NCBI GenBank assembly: GCA_024336345.1 | Contig: JANFOG010000007.1 | Location: forward strand, 310,001 to 374,000 | DNA length: 64,000 nucleotides | Reading direction: 5' to 3' | DNA from: Mariannaea sp. PMI_226 | Lineage: Eukaryota; Ascomycota; Sordariomycetes; Hypocreales; Nectriaceae | Shown here: piece after piece, positions 35,401 through 46,547 of the stretch | Numbering within the stretch: the first letter of the stretch is position 1 | Layout: each line of letters begins with the position of its first letter | The notes under the pieces: generated by a model | The model's database searches: none | What the model saw: the letters and a program-made list of their open reading frames with translations, nothing else | Told to the model about the DNA's origin: nothing | Position numbers and translations under genes: made by a program

Positions 35401-36229
35401 TACCATATCCATGGCCGTGGTGTTTGACAGCGATACATAGCACCTTGAAGCAGTGCATGCGAATTGTTGTGGCCTTGACTCGTTGCTCGCTTTCTAAAAC
35501 CATGTACACTGGTCGAGTAAGCAAGCCAATAAACGTATCCCGTTCGCTTGTCGTCAGGAAGATCTTCGAAAGCTTGAGCTTCAGGACTTTGCACATGATA
35601 TCGAGCGCACTTTGGAGTTGGTTTGCAGAGTCCCAGGCGGCATCTTTGTCTTTGGCGGCACTCTTCTTGGACTTGCCACGCCCACGGGCTAGAGGAGCGG
35701 CTGAGGACTTCTCGGCAGCCTTGGTCTCAACTGCAGCAATAGTCCATTGCAATAAAAAGCCGTATATCTCTAAAAGCTTCTTGTGGTGAGGTACTGAGTC
35801 CTGCTCGTCCGGAGAATCTATATCGTTATGAACTGCATCGGCCTCGGCACTCAAACCGCTCATGATGAGATCGAAGATCTTGCTGAGGGCGTGAGTCGGG
35901 AGGTAGGCCGTATATCTGTCGGTTGCAAGTAGCTCAGAATCGAGTCTCGCCGCAGGAGGATCTGGAAGGGAGGGGTCAAGGGAAATGTGAGCTAACTTGA
36001 GGAGAAACTGGAGCGAGTCCATGTGGGAGGCACGCATAATGGCGTCCGGGTTGTCGGCGACAGCGTCGACAATTGGATTCAACACCGAATTGATAACGGG
36101 GGGCGTAAGAGCCTCGGGGTCATTTTCGCAGTCGAACAGCGTGCTGTCGGCTTCTGGTGTAGAGATACTGGAAGGATCTGACATGTAATGCTTGAGCGCA
36201 TCGTTGATATCGAAGTTGATTGTGTCCAT
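32418..36229 (-). CDS. CND1: Condensin complex subunit 1 (Cnd1/Ycs4/CAP-D2)
   Basis: HEAT-repeat regulatory subunit of condensin I, which compacts and resolves chromosomes in mitosis. Four exons are read: 36229-35404, 35351-35086, 35029-32651 and 32588-32418, with introns of 52, 56 and 62 nt, giving 1213 aa. Each join keeps frame and restores family sequence, for example YFEHLSEPMAEFLHILAE, SYTLRCALIEVCGNMVAHL and FVEKDKHAKQLAEKLAARL. The N-terminal condensin region (SDPSSISTPE...) is followed by HEAT-like repeats; the Cnd1 signature block (SNAVIALGDMAVCFNHLIDE through DRRIADLARMFFTELS) lies in the last quarter. An acidic-basic linker sits near 700-740. It lies head to head with CDC7. An upstream in-frame ATG at 36286 would add 19 residues without family support. 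Confidence 0.93.
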
Positions 36230-36965
36230 GATGGGCAATCTTGTGGTTGCACCACAGGGGAGCGCGGGGTTGTGATGACGATGCAAATACAGATTAGAGG
36301 GAATAAAGCTGTCTCAGAGACTCAAGCCCAGCTAGAAAGAAAGAAAAAATTGTTGTTATGTCGGCTGAAAGACGGCGCACAGCGCTCCTGAGCTCTTCGC
36401 TTTGTCTAAGCGTCAAGCGCGTTGGATCCGCGTGTTTGGGGGCGATTAATCAATGCGTTGAATAATGAGGAGCTGATTGCTGTTTGGTGTTTGGGCGGTG
36501 ATGGCCATGCACGTTTCTCAGCAACGAATTGTTTTTGTTTTCTTCGACGCGCCCGCCCGCCTTTTCTGGAGCCAATTTCCCCGCCATTTGTCGCCACCAC
36601 TAAAGAACAGCGCGTGTCTTACCTGCAAAAGCCCCCTGCACAACTCCCTGCAGCGGCCCATGCTTTAGCTCCAGGGCTGGAAGTCCATGTGCGGTTACTG
36701 TTACTGTTCTGCGCGCAACCGTCACTCATCGAACCCCTCCACCAAAGACTCTCGTCCCAAACTCTCCTTCTCGAAACCGGCCTGACGCATGCTAGAGACT
36801 TCATTTATTGCCCATTAAGTCTCGAAGTTGCTTGAAGAATACTCAATTGGGTTACTCACTGCGTTGGAGGATCCCGTTCTCTCAAGAGGAATTTTTTTTT
36901 TGTGCTTATTTTTCAGGTGCACAAAGCGAAAATAAACCGTCTGTTTGTCGAGATCCATTGTGGCC
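36230..36965. promoter_or_regulatory. Divergent CND1/CDC7 promoter with ACGCG cores
   Basis: 736 bp between divergent start codons of two cell-cycle genes. Four ACGCG/CGCGT cores occur within about 200 bp: 36418-36422, 36429-36433, 36547-36551 and 36611-36615. None is the full ACGCGT palindrome. A T run and TTTTTCAG at about 36891-36916 just before the CDC7 start could mark a leader intron acceptor. An open frame at 36422-36835 is a GC-rich shadow without known features. Confidence 0.55.
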
Positions 36966-38571
36966 ATGATTCCAGCAGTCCAACAGCAACAACAACACCC
37001 CCAACAACCCTACCATCTTGAAGATCCTTTCGAGATACATGAAGATGCAAGGACAGAAGACACGGAGATGATGGCCGAGGAGGAGCGTACCGAAGAAGTT
37101 GTGCCGCCTACGGAAGAAGCAGAACCTCAACAGTACCACCACCACCACCCTGCAGACCCACATTATCAACAACAACCGCCATCACAACAACAACAGCAAA
37201 CTCTCGAACCAGAAGAGGACGAAGAGATAGAAGATGAGGAGGAGTTGGGAGACGAGAGCTCGGAGGATGAAGCTGTTGATAACACCGTCAAATCCGACAT
37301 GGACAAGCTAACTAGTGACTTTCCCGGCTTTCGCAATCGGTACCGTCTGATCAAGCGCATTGGCGAAGGTAATTGCATTAGTTTTTCAATTCCCTACCTG
37401 GTGAAGAGATGTTCGGTCCTAACCAGATTCTACAACAGGTACATTCTCGACTGTATACAAAGCGCTGGATGTCATGTACGACCACTATGACAACAGCTGG
37501 GACATTGACGACGATACATCCAAATGGACTCCACGATCGCTTAAACGGACTGGAAGCAGTGCGTCCCGCCAGTCCCCTCGTCGCAGAGCTCGCTATGTCG
37601 CCATCAAGAAGATCTACGTCACTTCAAGTCCCTCTCGTATTCTCAACGAACTCGAGCTTCTCCATGACCTGCGCCACTGCCCCTCCGTGTGTCCTCTGAT
37701 CACCGCTTTCCGCCATACCGACCAAGTTGTTGCGATTCTCCCATATTTCCGTCATGGAGACTTCCGGGCATACTTCAGGGATATGACAATCCCCGATATC
37801 GCAATTTATCTCCGCTCGCTGTTCACTGCCCTCAAGAGCGTTCATGAACACAAGATTCTACATCGAGATATCAAACCTACAAACTTCCTGTACGACCCAG
37901 CCACTCAACGTGGTGTTTTGGTCGACTTTGGTCTTGCTGAGAGGGAAGGTTCAGATTCTAAGCCGTGTCTTTGTCACGAGGCGAGGGAAGTTCGCAAACA
38001 TCGTCAGGCCAACTCGGCCTGGGCGCAAAACTCGGCCAACCCATCACCGGGATATCCGAAATCCGACACTCGTTCGTCTCGACGTGCTAACCGTGCCGGA
38101 ACGAGAGGTTTCCGTGCCCCTGAAGTCCTCTTTAAGTGCACGGAGCAGTCAACGGCGATTGACATTTGGTCAGCAGGTGTGATTCTGCTTACCATCATGT
38201 CAAAACGTTTCCCCTTCTTTAACTCGGCTGATGATGTCGAGGCTATGATTGAAATCGCTACCATATTTGGAACAAAAAGGATGAAGGCGGCTGGACTTCT
38301 CCACGGCTGTGTCTTCGAAACCAGCATCCCCACTGTAGGACAGCAGGGGTTCAGTTTGGAGAAGATTATTCTCTGGAGCACTTGCAGGACTGATGAAAAG
38401 CCCCTGGCTCCAGATGAGAAGCTGGCAGTCAGATTTCTGGAGCGCTGCATGGAGTTGGATCCCAGCCGGAGAATTACAGCCGAACAAGCTCTGGAACATG
38501 AGTTTCTCCGGGAGGACCAACTTCCGAGCCAGGAGCTAGGAGACGAGGATGAGATGGATATGTTGCGCTAG
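36966..38571 (+). CDS. CDC7: Cdc7-type S-phase kinase (DDK catalytic subunit)
   Basis: Serine/threonine kinase that, with Dbf4, phosphorylates Mcm2-7 to fire replication origins. Two exons, 36966-37368 and 37439-38571, are split by a 70-nt intron inside the glycine loop; the join gives RLIKRIGEGTFSTVYKALDV. The product is 511 aa. The N-terminal 115 residues are Gln/His/Glu-rich low complexity (QQQQQHPQQ, HHHH, runs of Glu). Kinase signatures: YVAIKK with catalytic Lys191, HRDIKPTNFLYD at 276-287, VDFGLAERE with Asp297, then a kinase insert before GTRGFRAPEVLFK and IDIWSAGVILL. The insert between DFG and APE and the ILHRDIKPTNFLY wording are typical of Cdc7. A second insert of Ser/Arg-rich residues precedes VAIKK. 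Nuclear. Confidence 0.93.
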
Positions 38572-39077
38572 AGATCGCCATCCAACATTTCGTCGTGTTA
38601 GACAATTCTTGCTATGGATGGGGTATGTGTTCTTTGTATTAATAGTCTCATCGTATTCATGTCATATGAGGCGTTAGGGTATTTCAGGAGGGTAGAGCAT
38701 TAGCCAAAGGGTTGGATCTAATATCCAAAGCATACGAAAGAGTAGAGATGAACATAATATATCCATCACTAATCAATCATGATCAATGAACCCCTTGACC
38801 TTGGTCCGAGAATGGCAAATATCCCATGTAGGTTGTTGCTCAACAACTCCGACATACACAATATTTTTTTTTAGGGGCTACATCAAGGTCATGGGCGAAA
38901 ATCGATTTTATTTCGTTAAACTCCGTTTTAAGAGTCCCTGATGCAATGCTCGAAGCCGACTAACCCTGGTCCCCCTCCATATAGAGACCCAGGGACCATT
39001 TTCATCCATGAAAATTCCGGTATTCCCAAAATTCACAAGCCCGACTCCAGCCAGCACGACAGGTTGTGTTTTTCCAT
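38572..39077. other. Convergent 3' intergenic region
   Basis: 506 bp between the CDC7 and RPL28 stops. AT-rich with a T run near 38864. No gene supported; the open frame at 38941-39204 overlaps RPL28 and is a shadow. Confidence 0.5.
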
Positions 39078-39898
39078 TTATGCCACAAGCTCAACAACGC
39101 CACCAGCCTCAGTAATCTTCTTCTCAGCCAGACGGCTCACCCAGCGGGCACGGACAACAAGGGGGATTTCGGGGAGACGGCCCTTGCCGAGGACCTTGGA
39201 GTAGCCGAGGGGGAGGAGGTCGAGGACGGGGACGGTGTCCTTCTTCTCGCCGGCAACGTAGGCGTCACGGGTCTCAGCGGGGACGAGGGACCACAGCTAT
39301 TTCTGGAGTTAGCAAAAATTGTCGTTTCCTTGATACATGGGCGCTCGCGGTTCTCCAGATATGGAACACTCCTCGCACATCTCCCAAGTAGATCAAATCG
39401 CAAAAGTTTCGGAAGGGTTATTATGTACCTTGTCCAAGTTGATGACGGGCTTCCAGAAGTGGTTTTGTTGCTTGTGGAAGTATCGCATACCAACCTTACC
39501 GAAGTAACCAGGGTGGTACTATTCCGAGAGTCAGCCTTTCCAATCCCTCGCGGTCTCTTCTTGTTCATATTCGGGTTGTCGAACCTTATCCATGTTGGTA
39601 CGGTGGTGGTGCTGACCACCGGCAAGACCACGACCACCGGGGTGCTTGCGGTGCTTACCGACACGTCCCTTACCGGCGGAGACGTGGCCGCGGCTGTGAA
39701 AGAAAAAATATGTCAGTCCATGATAATTTCTTCTTCCTCTCTTTTTTTTCCCGGTGACTTTGTCGGCGAGGCGGGCGATGGCGCTGATTTTGCTTAAATG
39801 CTCAATGGCAGCACGACGCCGTTCTCTTCAACGGAGGCATCGTCTTCAACAAGGGAGAGCACGTACTGCTTGCGGGTCTTCGAAGTTCGGGTAGGCAT
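39078..39898 (-). CDS. RPL28: 60S ribosomal protein L28 (uL15, L27a)
   Basis: Large-subunit ribosomal protein of the cytosolic 60S particle. Four exons are read: 39898-39867, 39693-39585, 39518-39429 and 39296-39078, with introns of 173, 66 and 132 nt. The joins are in frame and rebuild the family sequence: [20 protein letters not shown], then [34 protein letters not shown], and [14 protein letters not shown], ending [14 protein letters not shown]. The product is 149 aa, exactly the usual eukaryotic length. The first intron follows codon 10, a common arrangement in fungal ribosomal protein genes. The promoter is shared with CHL1, with an AACCCTAA word about 125 bp upstream of the start. The several open frames on the opposite strand are shadows. 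Confidence 0.96.
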
Positions 39899-40273
39899 GG
39901 CGACGGCTGTGGTGTTGTCGCTTTTCCGGTGTTCAGGGACGAGGACTGGAGGTGGTGGTGATGTTTTTGCGATAGGCCTTCAATGGCTCGGACCGGAAAA
40001 TTGCTACGCGAGAGGGCAGGGCAACCCTAAGCCATGGAAAATGGCAATTGAGATTTGGTGCGTGGGCTTGTGGGGCTCAAGGTGGAGACATTGGGTAGAA
40101 GGGCCTGTGCGTTGATAGGCGTGACCCGTCAGGTGACCTCGTGGCGATGGCGCGGTGAAGCTGCATGTACTCTACCAATGACAAAGGACCGGCGATAGCT
40201 TCGGCGCGGGAATGACCGTCAAAGTCGCGATAAATTCATCCTCACAATTCATTTTGGGGTACGAATAAATGCA
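39899..40273. promoter_or_regulatory. Divergent RPL28/CHL1 promoter
   Basis: 375 bp between divergent starts. It contains AACCCTAA at 40023-40030 (TTAGGGTT in the RPL28 direction), resembling the telomere-like Tbf1 word of many ribosomal protein gene promoters in ascomycetes, and one ACGCG at 40006-40010. Binding is inferred only. Confidence 0.5.
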
Positions 40274-43109
40274 ATGGAAGACCATGTCGATGAAGTAACT
40301 GATGGCATATCAAAACTGGATTTTCACCACCCTTTTACTCCCTATGCTATCCAGGAACAGTTTATGAAGACCGTCTTTGACGTGCTTGAAACAGGAGAGG
40401 GTCAGGTTGGGATCTTGGAGAGTCCAACAGGCACCGTACGTGTTTTGCCGCCCCACCACATCTTGAACTGCCAGCTATCAAGTTTTCCTATTTTGTACCT
40501 CTAGCAATCTGATGATGATATAAGCTGATTCAACAAAATCACTCTATTCCCTGCTAACCTTTACCGCACCTCCTAGGGGAAGTCGTTGTCACTCATATGC
40601 GCATCACTAACATGGCTACGCCATCACAAATCTAGCAAATTTGAAGCCTCCCTCCAAGCTTCCGCGGAGTCTTTCAAGGACGAACCCTCATGGCTTGTTG
40701 AGCAGCTCCTTCGTCGAAAACGAGAGGAGCTTGTCGGCCGATGGGAGGATCGAGAGAAGCGACTCGAGGCGCTGAGGCGGAAAGAGAAAGCCCTTGAGGA
40801 ACGCGGTCGTAAACGTCGGCGCATAGATGAGCCAGGATTATCCGCCTCGCGTGTGACCGATGAGGATGCCGAATTCCTGCTTGATGACCTTGATGAACGC
40901 GGCTCTGAACCAAAGGATGCCCTCTCTGGCTTGACTAAAGAGACGAGAGAGGTTCTCGCTAGCATCGGGCTGGGTGGCTCCAAACCTCGGGATGAAGAGC
41001 AAGACCTCCTTGAGGAAGAGATCAAGGTGCGATTTCTGCACTGTACTATGCAAGAGACCAGAATAGTAACCCTAGTAGATTTATTTCACCTCAAGAACCC
41101 ATTCCCAGCTGTCCCAATTCATCACCGAACTCCGTCGTCCTGCCTTCCCACCCTCGTTACCTCAATCTCTCACTAAGGATGGCCAATCGAAGACGGAGAC
41201 CGTTAAGCTGTTACCGTTGTCATCACGCCAACGGCTGTGCATTAATCCATCAGTCTCACGCCTAGGCTCCGTTCAGGCCATCAACGATCGCTGCGCTGAA
41301 CTGCAGCAATCAAAATCGGCTAAAAAGTGCCCGTATGTGCCCAAAGAAGAGCTGCTATCACAAACGCACGAGTTTCGTGACTCTACACTCGCTACTCTTC
41401 CTGATATTGAAGATCTTTACCAACTCGGCAAGTCGCTTGCTGTCTGTCCATATTATGCTTCCCGAAGTGCTTTGCCTGGTGCAGAGATCATTACATTGCC
41501 ATATCCCCTATTACTACAACGCAGCGCAAGAGAGGCGCTTGGTATCAAATTGGAAGGCAACATAGTCATTATAGACGAAGCGCACAACATCATGGATGCA
41601 GTGGCAAACGTGCACGCAGCTGAAATACGTTTGAGCGAGCTGAAACGAGGACGAGGTATGTTGGGTGTCTATGTGAAGAAGTTCGGAAAAAAGCTTAAAG
41701 GAGTAAACCGTGTAAATGTTGGAAGAGTTGGGAGAATCATTGACGGCCTGACGGAATGGATGGAGGGAGCTGCCAAGCTAAAGGTGGGTTGCTACTCAAT
41801 TCTCATACCGATACCAGCTAACAACTAGCAGCAGGAGCATGGTATTGTGGAGGCAAACGACCTTACCAAGTCGAAGGGTATTGACCAAATTAACATGTTC
41901 GAACTGATACAGTACATTCACGAGTCAAAGTTGGCTTACAAGATAGAGAGCTATGTCTCCCATGTCGAGAGCCAGGATGCAGCGGGTAAAGCGCCGCCAA
42001 GGTCCAACACTCCAGTTCTTCACACGCTGGTAGCGTTCCTTGTGGCTCTCACCAACCTCAGCACGGAAGGGAGAATCTTCTATGAGAAGATCAAAGAGCC
42101 AGTACCAGACATTAAGCTTTCATATCTTCTGCTATCGCCCACGCATGCTTTCTCTTCGATTGCGTCTAGTGCAAGGGCGGTGATTCTTGCAGGTGGTACA
42201 ATGTCTCCGTTCGACGACTACAGAGACCATTTGTTCCCTTCCTTAAAAGCAGAGAAGATCACGACGCTGAGCTGTGGACACGTAATTTCGCCGGAAAACC
42301 TGTGTGTTTGGACGCTGGCTGCCACTCGACCAGGTATGGCTCCGTTCGAGTTTAGCTACCAGCGTCGCGGCGACCGCGAGATGATATCACAGCTGGGTCT
42401 GGCTATCTTGAACATGTGCTCGCTTGTGCCCGATGGCGTAGTGATATTTTTTCCAAGTTACGGCTACCTTGACGAAGTAGTGGCAGCATGGCAACAAAAA
42501 CAAGGCAACAGTGGATCATCGATTTGGGATCGCATGGAGTCCAGAAAAGCACTGTTCAGGGAGACACGGGGCGCATCTAGCGACGAGATCCTGCAGGAGT
42601 ATTCTCAGGCGATTTTAGGGGACTCAAGCAACGGCAAGGGCGCACTTCTGCTCAGTGTAGTTGGGGGGAAGATGTCAGAGGGCATCAACTTTTCGGATCG
42701 GCTGGGCCGATGCGTCATTGTCATTGGCCTCCCGTACCCGAACATTGCGTCTCCGGAGTGGAAGGCTAAGATTGAGTATATTGAGACGACGACACAAACG
42801 AATCTTGTGGCGCAAGGTGTATCAAAGGAGAGTGCAACGGCCCGTGCCAAGCAGGCTGCCCGAGACTTTTACGAAAACGCGTGCATGCGAGCAGTGAACC
42901 AGAGCATCGGTCGGGCTATTCGGCATCGAGGAGATTATGCATCGATTGTACTTGTAGATCGACGGTATGGGACTGATAGGATACGTGGGAAACTCCCGGG
43001 GTGGATCAGGGGAGGTTTAGTTGGCGACAGTCACGAGAAAGGGCTTGGAGGGCTTATGGGTGCCATCGGGACTTTCTTCCGAGGGAAGAAGCTGAGCAGA
43101 GAGCGATGA
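40274..43109 (+). CDS. CHL1: ATP-dependent DNA helicase Chl1 (DDX11/FANCJ family)
   Basis: Superfamily 2 iron-sulfur 5'-3' DNA helicase that supports sister-chromatid cohesion at the replication fork. Four exons: 40274-40435, 40577-41026, 41079-41783 and about 41832-43109 (the last acceptor could shift by 3 nt because of CAGCAG), giving about 864 aa. Intron 1 splits Walker A (SPTGT|GKSLSL, residues 50-60). A charged DEAH-helicase insert (KRKREELVGRWEDREKRL region) follows. The Fe-S cysteines are seen in RLCINPSV, NDRCAEL, KKCPYVP and AVCPYYASR; the DEAH box is at 370-373 (IIDEAHNIMDAV). C-terminal helicase motifs include GGKMSEGINFSDRLGRCVI and NQSIGRAIRHRGDYASIVL. Intron 2 is 52 nt, ending in CTAGTAG just before IYFTSRTHSQL. 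Confidence 0.93.
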
Positions 43110-43973
43110 CCGAATAAGCAGTGGGCAGCGAAGGGCAAACAACGGCACGGATTTGTATCTAGCTTCTCATCGTTGTGGCCAAGTTTATGGCAGCGACGGA
43201 AATTGCACTCGATCAGTTGGCAACCTACACCAGGAAATTCCCTTCCTTTCACCCTATCCTAATTGGTTAAGAACCTCTAAGAGAAGAACCTAGTACAATA
43301 ATTACTACCGTTGTAATGAAGATATAATGACTCCTATGGATGAATGTGTAAGGATCTCTCACGATGTTGACGGCATCTGGATTTATTCTTGTTAAGATGG
43401 AAATGTAGAAAGGGCGATTTGTGTTCAGGATTTTGCTGGGCACAAACTAGTGTATATAGTCTTCTATTCTAAAGCCGGGCAGCCAAGTATAGAACTTGAG
43501 TTGAAACATAACCCTACAGATTATACCCGGGTGGGTTAGATTTATAATTAATTTAACTTACAATGTAGATCTCTTTGACAGGTCCATCTTTCGAGGGATT
43601 TCTGCTATGGTCAAACCCGTCAGCTGACCTCGGACTCAGCCCATCAGATACCAAAAGACTTTAGATATTCTATTTTTACTACCTAGTTGGAGATGCTCTG
43701 AATTCTGGTGAGGGGTGCGGAAGTGTATAGGAGAGCACCTAACCGGTCCTGATGCATTCGAATAGCTTCCCGTTGGGATGCTAAACTACAAGATGTCATG
43801 GAGAAGGCTGATAATGGATAACAAGTCCTCTTATAATATTCCTGAAATGTCCATGATAGAACAACGTTCATATACATGCGGGCTTTTCTCCCTAACGACA
43901 CTACTCATTTATGCGTAATATATATTCAGTGTTCTCTGAGTCACGGCGAGCAGCACAGTATAGTCTGCACCTC
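43110..43973. other. AT-rich intergenic region
   Basis: 864 bp past the CHL1 stop. AT-rich, rich in stops in all frames. No feature supported. Confidence 0.5.
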
Positions 43974-45086
43974 TTACAGCTCATCCGCAAACCTAGCCCG
44001 TTGAGACCATAAAATATTAGCGGTCATCAGCAACGCCGCAGTAAGGAAGTTGGGCATATGTGTGTTCCGTAAGGGATCGTGAAAATCAGCACTGGCATAC
44101 TGAGGGGGCGGGACTGAAGGCGCCACTGTGCTAGGGTTCCATGCAAAGAAAACTGCCATGGAAAGAAGGGCATAGGTGTCGGCACTGCGAGAATATTAAT
44201 ATTACCTGCAAAGCAGACCATTCGTGATCGTGACTGTGACGTACCTGAGGGTCGCAATGACTGGGCCATTACTGAATTGAGGGAGGAGTAGAATGTTCCT
44301 CTGCTGATAGACTTGGGCGTGTTGAAGATCCAGTTCTGGGTTTTGGGCTTGCCAGAGATCCTATAAGGTCTTTTAGTTAGATATATTGACGTTCCCCATA
44401 CTTGGCATTCCGTGTCTATAATAAGCAGAACGTGCTCTATCTGTGTTACTATTCATATCTATACCGTACACGGGAAATGGGTCGATTATTCTGTTCAGCA
44501 TCGCTTCGCTTATTCGAAATTATTATTAAATGACTTTTAATTATCCCGCGGGAACAGGGTAGCCATACCAATAGTGTCTGGCTGGTCATGCAGAATTCGT
44601 CCAAAGAAATCAGGGTCTCCAGCCCAATGAGCAAGCTATGGGTGCCAGTTAGCATGAACACGATCAGGAGCATATGTTCCTCAAACGATTTTTTTGGAGA
44701 TAAAGGATGGAAGGAAAATGAGACAACAGGCCTCATGATACGGGACTGCAGCTCGGCTGACACGGGCTCTATCTAGCAGGGTAGGAGCGGTACGCCGTAT
44801 GGCGAGAAATTGATGATTCACATTAGATTGCCGAAAGGCGCTAAATAGGGTAACGGTTGGACGGTCGTTTGTTACATGGTAGTGGCCCATGACTTGAGCA
44901 GCATGTATATCCGTCACTGAACTCGAACGTCATGAGGTGATCGGAATGTGTCAAGTCAGCGATTCGTTGATGAACTCTCATAACGTCATCAAAGTGAGCA
45001 GCAGAGCCGTAGAAGCGAAAAGATAGGGCATGGCTGGCGTGAACATTGTCGACCACCAACTGAGCTAGTTGGATACCGAAATCTAA
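43974..45086 (-). CDS. Unrecognised spliced gene or relic (3' portion)
   Basis: Several minus-strand open blocks are flanked by good splice signals, but I do not recognise the family. From the 3' end: a terminal exon 44184-43974 (ADTYALLSMAVFFAWNPSTV through RARFADEL, stop at 43974); an exon 44360-44245 (DLWQAQNPELDLQHAQVYQQ through NGPVIATL) with borders CTTATAG and CAG|GTACGT; a block near 44656-44569 reading LLIGLETLISLDEF in the frame that joins correctly; a block near 44917-44750 (DIHAAQVMGHYHVTNDRP...); and one near 45086-44930 (FGIQLAQLVVDNVHASHALS...). The last two cannot be joined by a convincing intron, and no start is found in the AT-rich DNA upstream. It may be a live gene with poorly placed 5' exons or a degraded copy. 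Confidence 0.4.
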
Positions 45087-46308
45087 ATCAGCTAACAAAG
45101 ATTATGAGGATGGATACTGGACGCTTCGGCAAGTGCTCTGCGGTCTCCTGAAGACCCCGATTTAAGGTCTTTGTGATGATCACAGCAACTGCATTTGAAG
45201 AGTACCTCGCAGTTTACTCTCATTATTCGAGAAGGTGACCAATCATAGAATTTGACCAATCCAAAATACTATTGCATCATGCTTGTTGTAAATAATACTC
45301 TGTTGCACACGAAAAAGAACTTTCCTGAGAGGGTGTGATACATTGAAACGTTCCCCTAGAGGCACATATGCTGCAGTGTAGATGGCGTTGCTTCTTTAAT
45401 GTACACTTTTAAATCATGATGCTCTTATATGATCATGGATAGCCTCTGCTTCAAAGTACAATGTCGTGCTCTTCTTTAGTAGTCTCTACTCAACGTACGT
45501 ACTCTCACTTCATACCTACTATGCTTCACATCATATTTGAAGCCCAATTCTTTATGGTGGGTTATTGAGTACGCGCTGGAAATAGATCCAGACAATAATT
45601 CGCGTAATTATAGCTATTCAACTATCCGACCAAAGAGTAAACTCTATTTATTCCTTTTCCTTTACTGATCTCTACTATAGCGAATTGAGTGACAGGGTCC
45701 TCGGAGAATACCATGTTACTGAACATCATAGGGCCAGAGCTAAAAACCTGACTACATCGATGGTAGCCTGGTAAACATGACGTGCTGTGGTTAGGGAGGC
45801 AGCTGTCAATCAAATTAGTTTTGATCTGCTCTCCCAATTGGAGTATTGTCGCAGGACGGGAGGGTGCTACATATTCATGTTTACAGGGCGGGGGATGGCT
45901 AGTACTACGGTACTGTAGATAAGATGAGTGAAATATTGATAAATAGAGTCATAATGGCTTTCTTTTTCTTTTCTTTTTTTTTTTCAGAAAGATGGTAATG
46001 ATGACCATGCCAAGGTACTAACAAATAATAGAACCGCGTAGCAATCAATCAGTCGCGAGCCAATTGAAACCTGCAGACGTAGATGTCTATTGAGAGACTA
46101 ATCACCCCTAAGCACCTAGTTACATAGAAGTTGACCATGTACGTGGGGGTTAACCCACTACAGAGAAAGAGACAAACCTCAGTGTTAACTTATTCAGTAC
46201 ATTAAGGGTACCTAACTATCCTCTCTCTTTAAAAGACGCTGTTTATCTTATTGCAGCAGTGAGAAAAAAATAATGTGCGTTCATCCCCCCTTCCCTTGGT
46301 GTATGATT

Positions 46309-46341
46309 ACAAAAAATAAAAATAAAAATAAAACTAAAAAA
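46309..46341. repeat. AAAAT-type pentanucleotide repeat
   Basis: Imperfect tandem AAAAT/AAATA units ending in an A-rich stretch. Simple AT-rich low complexity in intergenic DNA. Confidence 0.75.
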
Positions 46342-46503
46342 CACTCGTCTCACTACCCTGGTCTCTATTCAAGGTAATCTGTAAATAAAGAAATAAAAAG
46401 AAAGATCCACATTCTGGACCGTCTTGGCAAGAGATACGTGGGCGAATACATGTCCGTGAAAGTGTGGCGAAAATGAACGGAACACCCACTGGTGACTCCA
46501 GAA

Positions 46504-46547
46504 ACATGCACCAGACATGTGCCAAACATGCGCCAAACATGCGACCA
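46504..46547. repeat. Four tandem 11-bp units ACATGYRCCAR
   Basis: Four head-to-tail copies with a strict 11-base step: ACATGCACCAG, ACATGTGCCAA, ACATGCGCCAA and ACATGCGACCA. Each contains the palindromic core CATG. The period is close to one DNA turn, so the copies would face the same side of the helix. It lies about 1.0 kb upstream of the permease start. Confidence 0.85.

Noticed and set aside
39066..39797. 243-codon plus-strand open frame
   Set aside because: It runs antisense through RPL28 exons and introns; the RPL28 exons on the minus strand are unambiguous.
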